In this document: positions 42,326 through 50,607 of the stretch, one piece after another | Position numbering within the stretch: position 1 is the first letter of the stretch | How the letters are laid out: the number at the start of each line of letters is the position of its first letter | Origin: Streptomyces roseirectus | Lineage (GTDB): Bacteria; Actinomycetota; Actinomycetes; Streptomycetales; Streptomycetaceae | DNA length: 64,000 nt | NCBI RefSeq assembly: GCF_014489635.1 | Contig: NZ_CP060828.1 | Coordinates: forward strand, 9,474,001-9,538,000 | Reading direction: 5' to 3' | Program-made: the position numbers and the translations under genes | Notes under the pieces: model-generated | The model's input: the letters and a program-made list of their open reading frames with translations, nothing else | What the model was told of the DNA's origin: nothing | Database searches by the model: none

Positions 42326-44458
42326 TCAGCCGTGCTCGATCGCCACCCGAGGCAGCCGCTTCGCCAGCCCCTCGGGCAGCCACCAGGCCCGGCGCCCGAG
42401 CAGATGCATGACCGCCGGAAGGATCAGGCACCGGATGATCACCGCGTCGACGAAGACCGCGACGGCGAGCCCGAAACCGAACTGCGTCAGCATCCGGTTC
42501 CCGCTGAACATGAACGCGCCGAAGACGACGATCATGATGGCGGCGGCAGCGGTGACGACCTGCCCGGTGGTCGCGAGGCCGTGCCGGATCGCCTGGGCGG
42601 CGTCCTTGCCGCGCTCCCACTCCTCGTGCATCCGCGACAGCAGGAACACCTCGTAGTCCATGGAGAGCCCGAAGACGATCGCGAAGATCATGACCGGCAC
42701 GTACGCCTCGATCGGCCCCTTCTGAGCGCCCAGGGCGCCGTTCTGGAAGACGAGCGTCATCACACCCATGGCGACACCGACGCTGAGCAGGTTCAGTGCG
42801 GCGGCCTTCAGCGGGATGAGCAGCGAACGGAACACCAGGAGCAGCAGGAGCATCGACAGGCCCACCACCAGCGCGACGAACGCGGGCAGCCGGTCGGCGA
42901 CGGCGGTGGAGAAGTCCTCGGTCGCGGCGGTGGACCCGCCCACGAGGAACCGCGCGTCGGTGTCGCGCGCGACGGACGGCAGCACGTCGTCCCGCAGCCG
43001 CTCCACGAGGCCGCTCGTGGCGGCGGCCTGCGGCGCGGAGTCGGGGAAGACGATGATCGTGGACAGCCCGTCGCCCGCGGACTGCGGCGGCAGCGCGGCG
43101 GCCACCCCGTCGGTCTGCGCCAGCGTCGTCCGGGCCCGCCCGGCGGCCGTCGCGTCACCCTCGGCGACCACGATCAGCGGCCCGTTGAAGCCCGGCCCGA
43201 ACCCCTTGCCCAGCAGGTCGTACGCCTGACGGCTGGTCGTGGCGGTGCCGTCGGTGCCCGCGTCCGCGAAGCCGAGCCGCATGTCGAGCGCGGGCAGCGA
43301 GAGGGCGGCGAGCAGCGCGGTCGGCACCAGCGCCGCAACCCAGGCCCGCCGCTGCACGACCCCGCTCCAGCGGCCCCACCGGTCGCCCCCGGCCCCCTTG
43401 GCCGCGGCACGCTTGCGCACCTGCTTCTCGATCCGGGCCCCGAACAAACCCAGCAGCGCCGGCAGCAGCGTCAGCGACGCGACCATCGTCAGCAGCACCG
43501 TCAGCGCGACGGCCACGGCGACACCCTGGAGCGAGCCGAGACCCAGGACGACGAGCCCGAGGAGCGCGACGATGACCGTGCAGCAGGCGAAGAACACCGT
43601 GCGCCCGGCGGTGTCGATCGCCTTGACCGTCGCCGACTTCCGGTCGGCGCCCGCCGCCAGCTCGCCCCGGAACCGCGAGAACACCAGCAGCGCGTAGTCG
43701 ATCCCGACCCCGAGGCCCACCAGCATCATCAGCGGCGCGGTGAAGTCGGCGATCGTCGCGGCGTGCGAGGCGAGGATGATCAGCCCGAGCGTCGTCCCCA
43801 CCGCGAACAGGGCGATGGCCACCGGCAGGACGGCCGCGAAGAACGAGCCGAAGAGCAGGACGAGGATCACCAGCGCGGCCATGATGCCGATGCCCTCGGC
43901 CGCGCCGCCCTCCTCTTCCTGGGCGGCCCGCACCGGATCGCCGGTCAGCTCCACCCGCAGCCCGTCGCCGTCCGCCTTCCGCGCGGTGTCGATCAGCTCG
44001 CGGGTGTCGTCGGCCGGGATCTCCTCGGCCTGCTTGTCCAGCGCGACCGACGCGTACCCGATCGTGCCGTCCTCGGAGACCGCCCCGCCGTTGTCGTAGG
44101 GGCTGATGACACTCACGACATGCGGCTGCCTGCCGACCTCCGCGAGCATCGACTCGACCCGCGCGCGGGCGCCGGACAGCCCGTCCTTCGCCTCCAGGAC
44201 GATCGTGACGGACGCGCCCGCCTGCGCCGGCGCCCGCTCCTCCAGCAGGTCGAGCACCTTCTGCGACTCCGTGCCCGGCAGGCTGAAGTCGTTGCGGTAG
44301 TCGTCCCCGACCGCCTGGGACCCCAGGCTCACCGCCACCAGGACGACGACCCACCCCACCAGCGCCCACCACCTGCGGCGGTACGACACCTGCGCCAGGC
44401 GCTCGAAGACACTCCGCCCCCGCGCCACCTCGGTACGACTCTGCTCGGGCGCTGACAT
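42326..44458 (-). CDS. MMPL-family RND transporter
   Basis: A 710-residue transporter of the MMPL/HAE3 type with 12 predicted helices in two halves of 6, separated by soluble loops (residues about 45-185 and 375-510). Typical blocks: PLMMLVGLGVGIDYALLVFS with the Asp-Tyr of proton transfer near residue 250, and FAIVFGLSMDYEVFLLSRMH (second Asp-Tyr) near 590. Such pumps export lipids or drugs. The ATG follows GGGGAGG. Divergent PadR gene with two operators in the shared region; likely PadR-repressed. Confidence 0.93.
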   Translation of the reverse strand: MSAPEQSRTEVARGRSVFERLAQVSYRRRWWALVGWVVVLVAVSLGSQAVGDDYRNDFSLPGTESQKVLDLLEERAPAQAGASVTIVLEAKDGLSGARARVESMLAEVGRQPHVVSVISPYDNGGAVSEDGTIGYASVALDKQAEEIPADDTRELIDTARKADGDGLRVELTGDPVRAAQEEEGGAAEGIGIMAALVILVLLFGSFFAAVLPVAIALFAVGTTLGLIILASHAATIADFTAPLMMLVGLGVGIDYALLVFSRFRGELAAGADRKSATVKAIDTAGRTVFFACCTVIVALLGLVVLGLGSLQGVAVAVALTVLLTMVASLTLLPALLGLFGARIEKQVRKRAAAKGAGGDRWGRWSGVVQRRAWVAALVPTALLAALSLPALDMRLGFADAGTDGTATTSRQAYDLLGKGFGPGFNGPLIVVAEGDATAAGRARTTLAQTDGVAAALPPQSAGDGLSTIIVFPDSAPQAAATSGLVERLRDDVLPSVARDTDARFLVGGSTAATEDFSTAVADRLPAFVALVVGLSMLLLLLVFRSLLIPLKAAALNLLSVGVAMGVMTLVFQNGALGAQKGPIEAYVPVMIFAIVFGLSMDYEVFLLSRMHEEWERGKDAAQAIRHGLATTGQVVTAAAAIMIVVFGAFMFSGNRMLTQFGFGLAVAVFVDAVIIRCLILPAVMHLLGRRAWWLPEGLAKRLPRVAIEHG

Positions 44459-44509
44459 CAGCCCGACCTCCCCTGCTCACCTGACTCGACACGCGAATAG
44501 ATAGAACGC

Positions 44510-44557
44510 CTACATGTAGACACTCAACGCTAACACGTCATGTAGATTGTCTACGTG
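44510..44557. promoter_or_regulatory. PadR-type operators and leaderless promoter between MMPL and PadR genes
   Basis: Two related palindromes: CTACATGTAG at 44510-44519 and CATGTAGA-TTG-TCTACGTG at 44539-44557 (8-base arms, one mismatch). Both contain the half-site TGTAGA. The second overlaps a -10 TAGATT (44543-44548) placed exactly six bases before the GTG at 44555, so the PadR transcript is probably leaderless and autorepressed. The first lies in the expected promoter of the MMPL gene. Confidence 0.7.
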
Positions 44558-44875
44558 ATGTCAGAAGCGCTACGGGGGCATCTGGACGCGCTGATCCTCG
44601 CGGTCCTCGAAAAAGAGCCCCTGCACGGATACGCCGTCATGGAAGCCCTCCAGGTGCGCAGCGGTGGCGCCCTGGACCTGCCGACCGGCTCGCTCTACCC
44701 CGCCCTGCGCAGACTGGAGCGCGCGGGCCTCGTGGAGAGCGAGTGGAGCACGGTCGGCGGCCGACGGCGCCGCACCTACCAGCTCACGGGCACCGGCAGC
44801 CGCATGCTCGCCAAGGAACGCACCGAGTGGCGGGACTTCTCGACCATGGTCGGAGGCATCCTCGGCACGGCCTGA
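44555..44875 (+). CDS. PadR-family transcriptional regulator
   Basis: A 106-residue PadR regulator of the short subfamily: LRGHLDALILAVLEKEPLHG, YAVMEALQVRSGGALDLPTG, SLYPALRRLERAGLVESEWS, RRRTYQLTGTGSRMLAKER. It binds DNA as a dimer and usually responds to phenolic or drug-like ligands. Start GTG 44555 (leaderless by promoter spacing) or ATG 44558. Divergent from the MMPL exporter, with palindromes in between; exporter control is very likely. Confidence 0.93.
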   Translation: MMSEALRGHLDALILAVLEKEPLHGYAVMEALQVRSGGALDLPTGSLYPALRRLERAGLVESEWSTVGGRRRRTYQLTGTGSRMLAKERTEWRDFSTMVGGILGTA

Positions 44876-44934
44876 GAGCGAACCTCGGTCTTAATCGAGT
44901 GCAGGAGCGCCGGTACGGGTGATACAAGGTCCGC

Positions 44935-45699
44935 GTGACTGATCATTTCGACTTCCCCACCCTGCTGCGGATGCTCGACGAGCGTTCCGCCGCGTTCCGC
45001 GCCGCCGTCGCCGAGGCCCCCAGCCTCGACGCCGACGTCCCCTCCTGTCCGGGCTGGACGCTGTACGACCTGGCGAACCACCTCAGCGAGGGGGACCGCT
45101 TCTGGGCCCACATCGTGCTGAACACCGCGCCGGGCGACGAGCGGCCGAGCAAGGACGGCCTGGCGGCGCCCAGGGAGCGCGAAGCCCTCATAGCCTGGCT
45201 GGCCGACTCGACGGAGCAACTGCTCACCGCTCTGCGCGAGGCCGGACCGGACCGGAGCTGCTGGGCCTGGTGGGAGCCGCTGGCCTCGCCGCACACGGTG
45301 GCCGCCGTGGCCCGCCGCCGCGTCCCGGAATCGCTGATCCACACCTACGACGCCCAACTGGCCTCCGGCACCCCGCAGGAACTGCCGACGACCGAGGCGG
45401 TCGACGCCGTCGAGGAGTTCCTCGCCACCGTCTGCACCGGCACGGTCCCGTGGCCGGGCGAGCCCGCCACCATGGACTACCACGTGGCCGAGGCCGGCAC
45501 CTGGCGCCAGACCGTGGACGCCACCGGTTCCCGCTTCACCCGCCTCACCGCGGCGGAGGCCGCCGCGAGCAAGCCCACCGCCGCCCTCCACGGCACGGCG
45601 AGCGAGATGGCCCTGCTCATGTACATGCGCGTCCCGGCCGACGCGGTGCGGATCGAGGGCGACGCCGACCTGCTCAAGCAGTTGCAGGACTGGGGCTGA
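44935..45699 (+). CDS. Maleylpyruvate isomerase-like, mycothiol-dependent (DinB fold) protein
   Basis: A 254-residue MDMPI/DinB-type protein. The N-terminal four-helix bundle has the metal/thiol site pattern CPGWTLYDLANHLSEGDRFW (His in NHL) and a second His (ESLIHTYDAQLA) typical of mycothiol-dependent enzymes; the C-terminal SCP2-like part ends GTASEMALLMYMRVPADAVR. The reaction may be isomerisation or thiol-transfer detoxification; the substrate is unknown. GTG start follows AAGG. It is 59 bases after the padR-like gene on the same strand. Confidence 0.87.
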   Translation: MTDHFDFPTLLRMLDERSAAFRAAVAEAPSLDADVPSCPGWTLYDLANHLSEGDRFWAHIVLNTAPGDERPSKDGLAAPREREALIAWLADSTEQLLTALREAGPDRSCWAWWEPLASPHTVAAVARRRVPESLIHTYDAQLASGTPQELPTTEAVDAVEEFLATVCTGTVPWPGEPATMDYHVAEAGTWRQTVDATGSRFTRLTAAEAAASKPTAALHGTASEMALLMYMRVPADAVRIEGDADLLKQLQDWG

Positions 45700-45719
45700 G
45701 GCCGACCGGCGGACGGATC

Positions 45720-45773
45720 ACGTGACGCGCCGGGCGCTGGGGCGGCCGTCCCGGCGGTAGCGGCTCGTCACGT
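45720..45773. terminator. Convergent composite hairpin
   Basis: Outer arms ACGTGACG (45720-45727) and CGTCACGT (45766-45773) enclose inner arms CGCCGGG (45728-45734) and CCCGGCG (45750-45756). It lies between the MDMPI-like gene (+) and the membrane-protein gene (-), touching the latter's stop codon. Confidence 0.5.
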
Positions 45774-46405
45774 CAGGCGGCGCTCAGGCAGCGCCGTCCC
45801 GCGACGGCGACCGCCGCCAGCGGCACCCCCAGCAGCAGGGCCGTCGTCGGCAGCCCCGTGACCCCCAGCAGCGAGTGCGCCGCCGGGTTGTAGACCGTCA
45901 GCACCGCCCCCAGCACCGCGAAGACACCGCACACCGCGAACGCGAAGAAACCCGCAGCGCGCACCAGGCGCCGGTACGCGCTCAGCCCCCGCAGCCCCGT
46001 CGCCATCACGATCGTCACCGCCAGCACGACCGCACCGCCACCGGCCCACCCCACCACGGCGTCCGCCAGACCGTAGACGCCACCGGCATCGCTCCTGGAG
46101 TTCTGCCCGGCCAGACTCAGCAGCCACCACACCACCGGCTGCGCGAGCAGCACCCCGCAGATCAGCAGCGCCGTACGCCGCCCCTGCGCGAGCGCCAGCT
46201 CCCCCTGGAACTCCGGCGCCACCCGCTCCACGGACCCGAAGTCCGCCACCGCGCGCCGCTCCGCGCTCACGCGGTCGAGGCCGCTCTCCTCGTACGCCTG
46301 CGCCGCGTCGGCCAAGCCGTCACGCGCCTCCGCGAGCATGTCCGCCTTGACCGCCCGCGGGCCGCGCAACGCCCTGTCCAACTCGGCGACGTAGTGCTCG
46401 ATCAC
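45773..46405 (-). CDS. Permease-prefix-domain membrane protein
   Basis: A 210-residue protein: an N-terminal helical soluble domain (VIEHYVAELDRALRGPRAVK, ARDGLADAAQAYEESGLDRV, AERRAVADFGSVERVAPEFQ), as in permease prefix domain 1 proteins, then four membrane helices (LLICGVLLAQPVVWWLL, GAVVLAVTIVMATGL, AAGFFAFAVCGVFAVLGAVL, TALLLGVPLAAVAVAG). This class normally sits with a PadR regulator; here the nearest PadR gene is 1 kb away on the other strand. GTG start follows AGGGAG. Function unknown. Confidence 0.82.
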   Translation of the reverse strand: MIEHYVAELDRALRGPRAVKADMLAEARDGLADAAQAYEESGLDRVSAERRAVADFGSVERVAPEFQGELALAQGRRTALLICGVLLAQPVVWWLLSLAGQNSRSDAGGVYGLADAVVGWAGGGAVVLAVTIVMATGLRGLSAYRRLVRAAGFFAFAVCGVFAVLGAVLTVYNPAAHSLLGVTGLPTTALLLGVPLAAVAVAGRRCLSAA

Positions 46406-46660
46406 CCGGATGCTCCCTGCCACGTGCGGTTCCCCACCAGCATAGGGACGCCCGGCCCCCGGAAGATCGGGGAAGACCCTGACGCAACCCTGATCCCACG
46501 CCCCCCAACCCTGACACGAACCCCCAGAATGTCGGAGCGCCGTTCCACCCGCGCGAGCACGGGGTACATGATCGCCATGAACGCCAGCCCCGACCCCACG
46601 CGCACGCCGCCTCCTCGGACCGGGCCCCGCAACACCCTCGCCTTGCACCGGAGCTGACCC

Positions 46661-47413
46661 GTGCTCTTCTCCACCGTCCATGGTCCCGCCGGCGCCCCCG
46701 TCGTGCTGCTCGTGCACGGCTGGGGCGGCGACGGGCGTGAATGGTCGTACCACGCCGAGGAGCTGGCCCACCGGTACCGGATCATCGTCCCCGACCTGCG
46801 CGGACACGGCCGCTCCCCGGTGCCGGAGACGGGGAACACGCCAGCGGCGATGGCGGACGACCTCGCGGCGCTTCTGCGGGCGCAGGGGCCCGTCGTGGCC
46901 GTCGGCCACTCCATGGGCGTCCAGGTCGTGAGCCTCCTCGCCGTCCAGCACCCCCGGCTCGTCCGCTCGGTGATCGCCCTCGATCCGGCGCACGGCGCGC
47001 ACGGGGCCGAAGTCGACGGCATCCCGGCCCGGTTGGCGACCTACCGGGCCCAAGGCGCCCGCGCGGCGGCCGAGTTCGTCGCCGGGGCGTTCTCCGAACA
47101 GGCCCCGCCCGGACTGCGGACCGCGCACGTGCGCACGATGCTCGGGACACCGGACCACGTCATCGCGCAGGCGTACGCCGGGATGTACACCGACCCCGGC
47201 GCGATCGGGATACGGCAGCACACGGAGGCCCACCTGCGCCGCCGCACCCAACCCACGCTCACCGTCTGGACGTCGGCCGAGGCAGCGGCCTGGGAACAGG
47301 CGCACCTACACGTGCCCGGCTCCCGGGTCGAGTACTGGCCCGGCGTCGGACACTACGCCCACGAGGAACAGCCCGAACGGACCGTCCGTCTCATCGAGGA
47401 GTGGGTCCGATGA
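46661..47413 (+). CDS. Alpha/beta hydrolase
   Basis: A 250-residue alpha/beta hydrolase: oxyanion region VLLVHGWGGDGREWSYH, RIIVPDLRGHGRSPVPE, nucleophile elbow GHSMGVQ, and catalytic His in GVGHYAHEEQP. An acidic partner lies near TLTVWTSAEA, less clear. The GTG start has GGAG seven bases upstream. It converges on the aromatic-acid operon, separated by a 271-base gap. The substrate is unknown; related proteins hydrolyse esters or act in aromatic degradation. Confidence 0.88.
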   Translation: MLFSTVHGPAGAPVVLLVHGWGGDGREWSYHAEELAHRYRIIVPDLRGHGRSPVPETGNTPAAMADDLAALLRAQGPVVAVGHSMGVQVVSLLAVQHPRLVRSVIALDPAHGAHGAEVDGIPARLATYRAQGARAAAEFVAGAFSEQAPPGLRTAHVRTMLGTPDHVIAQAYAGMYTDPGAIGIRQHTEAHLRRRTQPTLTVWTSAEAAAWEQAHLHVPGSRVEYWPGVGHYAHEEQPERTVRLIEEWVR

Positions 47414-47684
47414 GTCCCGGGCACGATGCCGTCCTCACCGAGGGACCCGGGCCGGAGGCCGCCCCCTACGATCCGTCACCGTGTCGATACGCCGGGGATC
47501 GTGGGAAGGGCGTGGGATTGTCCGATCTGGGGCGGATCGCGGCTCGCCGGAGCGGACTGGATGCGCTCGCTCAGCGGGTCCTGTTCCGCCTGGCCGAACA
47601 GGACCGCGCCGATACGGAGGCCGCCGAGGCGGGTATCCGGCCGACGTATTCCATGGGTTCAGTGGCTGTCGGGGTTCTTCACCG
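47414..47684. other. Gap between hydrolase and terminator, no gene recognised
   Basis: An open + frame continues through this region (GLSDLGRIAARRSGLDALAQ) with no start signal or family match. It ends at the large hairpin after the MFS gene. Confidence 0.4.
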
Positions 47685-47737
47685 CATCCCGGAAGGGCGG
47701 TACGGCCCGTTCGGTGCCGTACCGCCCTTCCGGGATG
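47685..47737. terminator. Very strong terminator hairpin of the aromatic-acid operon
   Basis: A perfect 22-bp stem (47685-47706 with 47716-47737) around a 9-base loop lies 2 bases beyond the stop codon of the minus-strand MFS gene. Its stability and position make a terminator the natural reading. Confidence 0.88.
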
Positions 47738-47739
47738 GG

Positions 47740-49023
47740 TCAGACGGCGGGTTCGGCGGTCGGCGCGGCCGCGGTTGCCTCCGCCTGTGCCGCGGCGGCC
47801 CGGCCGGGCAGGGTGAGCACGGCCAGGAATCCGGCGACCGCCACGGCGGCGAAGAAGTAGAACCCCCAGGGGTGGCCGATGCCTGACGCCACGAGGGCAC
47901 CGGTGATCGACGGGCCGACGATGGAGCCGATACGGCCGATGCCCGAGGCCGAGCCGAGAGCGGTGCCGCGGACCGAGGCCGGATAGAAGTTCGTCACGTA
48001 CGCGTAGATCAGCACCTGGGCGGAGAAGACGAACACGCCGGTGAGGAAGACAACGGTGTTGAGGAGCAGGTCGCTGTCCATCCTGATGCTGAGGCAGGCC
48101 AGCATGGCCACCGATATCGCGAACCAGCCGAGCGTGGTGGGCTTGATACCCCGCCGGTCGGCCACGAAGCCGCCCAGCACCAGGCCGGCGACCCCGCCGA
48201 CGTTGAGGATGAGCAGTTGGGTGACCACTGTGGGGATGGGGTAGCCGGCGTCGTTCATGAGCTTGGGCAGCCAGGTGTTGAGGCCGTAGACCAGGAGCAG
48301 GCCCATGAAGGACGCGACCCAGATGCCGATGCAGGCGCGGAGGTAGGCCGGCTTGAGGAGTTCACCGAATGCGACGCGCTGTGAGGCGGGCGCTTCCTTG
48401 GCATGGACGAACGCCTCCGACTCCGGCAGGCGGAACCACTGGATGACCGCGACGACGAGTCCGGCGACGCCGAGGACGTAGAAGAGGACCTGCCAGTTGT
48501 CGGTGACCTGCAGGGCCAGCAGGGACGTGATCACGGCACCGGTGTGGTAGCCGGTCATGGTCAGAGTGCTGGCGCGCGCCCGGCGTGTGGCGGGCATGAC
48601 CTCGGCCATCATGGTCAGCGACACCGGCATGCAGGCGCCGAGACCGATACCGGCGAGGAGCCTGAGTGCGGCGAACATCTCGAAGGAGGTGGCCAGGGGC
48701 AGCAGGAGGGTGAGGACGGAGAACTCCACCACCGAGGCGATGAGCAGCAGACGCCGTCCGAAGCGGTCGGCGAGCGGGCCGACCAGGAGGGCGCCGATGG
48801 CGACGCCTACGAGGGAAAGCGTGGCGACCGTGGTGGCGTCCGCGGCCGTCATGCCCAGGTGCTGGGTCTTGAGCAGGGTGGGGATGATGGCGCCGAGGAC
48901 GACGAGGTCGTATCCCTCGAGCATGACGGTGATCCAGCACAGGACCACGGTCCAGACCTTGCGGGGCGATGTGCCTGTTCTCGAGGCGGCGCCGGTGGTG
49001 TCCGGTGAGGTGGTGGGTGTCAT
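47740..49023 (-). CDS. MFS transporter, aromatic acid:H+ symporter (AAHS) type
   Basis: A 427-residue AAHS-type carrier. Markers: WITVMLEGYDLVVLGAIIPT with the family D-G-x-D-like start of helix 1, GPLADRFGRRLLLIAS (loop 2-3), RLLAGIGLGACMPVSLTMMA (helix 4) and RLPESEAFVHA. AAHS members (BenK, PcaK, MhpT) import benzoate-type acids. The ATG follows GAGGGAA. Last gene of an operon with benzoylformate decarboxylase and an aldehyde dehydrogenase, so benzoylformate, mandelate or benzoate is the likely cargo. A terminator follows. Confidence 0.9.
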   Translation of the reverse strand: MTPTTSPDTTGAASRTGTSPRKVWTVVLCWITVMLEGYDLVVLGAIIPTLLKTQHLGMTAADATTVATLSLVGVAIGALLVGPLADRFGRRLLLIASVVEFSVLTLLLPLATSFEMFAALRLLAGIGLGACMPVSLTMMAEVMPATRRARASTLTMTGYHTGAVITSLLALQVTDNWQVLFYVLGVAGLVVAVIQWFRLPESEAFVHAKEAPASQRVAFGELLKPAYLRACIGIWVASFMGLLLVYGLNTWLPKLMNDAGYPIPTVVTQLLILNVGGVAGLVLGGFVADRRGIKPTTLGWFAISVAMLACLSIRMDSDLLLNTVVFLTGVFVFSAQVLIYAYVTNFYPASVRGTALGSASGIGRIGSIVGPSITGALVASGIGHPWGFYFFAAVAVAGFLAVLTLPGRAAAAQAEATAAAPTAEPAV

Positions 49024-49085
49024 GGCTGCGTTCCCTCTTGAGCGGCTACGGGGGACGAGATGGCGGGGCGGACGGGGAGCGGGGA

Positions 49086-50540
49086 TCAGAACGGGTAGTC
49101 GGCGATGTCCGGGCGGACGGTGACCCACTGGGCCTCGGTGAAGGCCTCGATGTTGGCGGCGGCTCCACCGAAGCGGGACCCGGTGCCGGATGCCTTGACT
49201 CCGCCGAACGGGGCGTTGGGCTCGTCGTCGACGGTCTGCTCGTTGATGTGGATCTTGCCGGAGTCGATCCGGTCGGCGAGCTTCATCGCCGTACCGACGT
49301 CGCCGAGGATGCCGACGGACAGGCCGTACTCGCAGTCGTTGACGATCCGCGCGGCCTCTTCGAGCGTGGAGAAGCCGATGACGGGTGCGACGGGGCCGAA
49401 GATCTCCTCGCGCCACGCCCGCATGTCCGTGGTGAGGCCGGTCAGGACGGTGGCCGGGTAGCCGGCGCCGTCGATCTCGCCGCCCGCGGCCAGCGTCGCG
49501 CCCGCCGCGACGCTGTCGGTGACGATGCCGTGCACCCGCTCCAGCTGCCGCCGGTCGATGATCGGGCCGAGCGCCACGTCCTCGCGGGCGGGGTCCCCGA
49601 CGGGCAGAGCCCGGGCCTTCGAGGCCAGCGCGGTGCTGTACTCGTCGAGCAGCGACTCGTGCACGATGTGGCGACCGGTGGTCATGCAGATCTGCCCCTG
49701 ATGCAGATACGAGCCGAACGCACCGGCGGAGGCCGCCTTCTGCACGTCCGCGCCCGGCAGCACCACCAGAGCGTTGTTCCCGCCGAGTTCGAGGTGGGCG
49801 CGCTTGAGCAGACGGCCCGCCTGCTCACCGATCGCGCGGCCGACCGGAGTGGAGCCGGTGAAGGAGATGACCCGTACCTCGGGTGCCTCGACGACCGCCT
49901 GGCCGACCGCGCTGTCGCCCGGCAGCAGGTGCAGCAGTCCGGAGGGCAGCCCGGCCTCCTCGAAGATCCGGGCGATGACCACACCACCGCTCACCGCCGT
50001 CCGCGGGTCGGGCTTCAGCAGGACCGCGTTGCCGAGCGCCAGCGCGGGTGCCACCGAACGCAGTCCGAGGGCGAGCGGGAAGTTGAACGGCGCGATCACG
50101 CTCACGACGCCGGCGGGGCGGCGCCGGGCGAACGACCAGCGAACCTCCTCGGACGTCAGTACATCTCCCTGGGGATGCGTGGGCAGGGCCGCGCACTCGA
50201 ACGACTCGCCGATCGCCAGCCGCACCTCGAACGCCGCCTTGGCCCGTACCGAGCCCGCCTCGCGTATCAGCCAGTCCTCGATCTCCGCGGCGCACTCGGT
50301 GAACAGCTCGCCCGCGCGGCGCAGTACAGCCGCTCGCTGCTGCGGGGGCGTGGCCGCCCAGGTCCGCTGCGCCTCGGCGGCCCGGGTGGCGGCGCGGCGC
50401 ACGTCCTCGGGCGTGGCCAGGCCGACGGTACCGAGCTGCGCGCCGGTCGCCGGCTCGGTGACCTGGTGCTCGCGGGTGGCGTCCTGCCAGCCGTCGCTCA
50501 GGAGTTTCTTGCTCCAGACGTCGTTGTCCAGGAGTGTCAT
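49086..50540 (-). CDS. Aldehyde dehydrogenase, probably benzaldehyde dehydrogenase
   Basis: A 484-residue NAD(P)-dependent aldehyde dehydrogenase: FTGSTPVGRAIGEQAGRLLK (cofactor loop), LELGGNNALVVL with the general-base Glu, GQICMTTGRH with the catalytic Cys, and EEIFGPVAPVIGFSTLEEA. It oxidises an aldehyde to the acid. Placed directly after the decarboxylase gene, it most likely oxidises benzaldehyde to benzoate, as in the mandelate pathway (MdlD role). The ATG at 50540 follows GGAAGGAAG. Confidence 0.92.
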   Translation of the reverse strand: MTLLDNDVWSKKLLSDGWQDATREHQVTEPATGAQLGTVGLATPEDVRRAATRAAEAQRTWAATPPQQRAAVLRRAGELFTECAAEIEDWLIREAGSVRAKAAFEVRLAIGESFECAALPTHPQGDVLTSEEVRWSFARRRPAGVVSVIAPFNFPLALGLRSVAPALALGNAVLLKPDPRTAVSGGVVIARIFEEAGLPSGLLHLLPGDSAVGQAVVEAPEVRVISFTGSTPVGRAIGEQAGRLLKRAHLELGGNNALVVLPGADVQKAASAGAFGSYLHQGQICMTTGRHIVHESLLDEYSTALASKARALPVGDPAREDVALGPIIDRRQLERVHGIVTDSVAAGATLAAGGEIDGAGYPATVLTGLTTDMRAWREEIFGPVAPVIGFSTLEEAARIVNDCEYGLSVGILGDVGTAMKLADRIDSGKIHINEQTVDDEPNAPFGGVKASGTGSRFGGAAANIEAFTEAQWVTVRPDIADYPF

Positions 50541-50607
50541 CGGTCTTCCTTCCGTCATCCGAGGGGGACGACTTCTGTGAGGTGTGTTCGTGGGGTGGGC
50601 GTCGTGG

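Noticed and set aside
41639..44455. A 938-codon open frame opposite the MMPL and ACR3-like genes
   Set aside because: It crosses two real genes and their gap in antisense and is mostly Arg/Gln/Asp/Glu repeats, a typical high-GC shadow.
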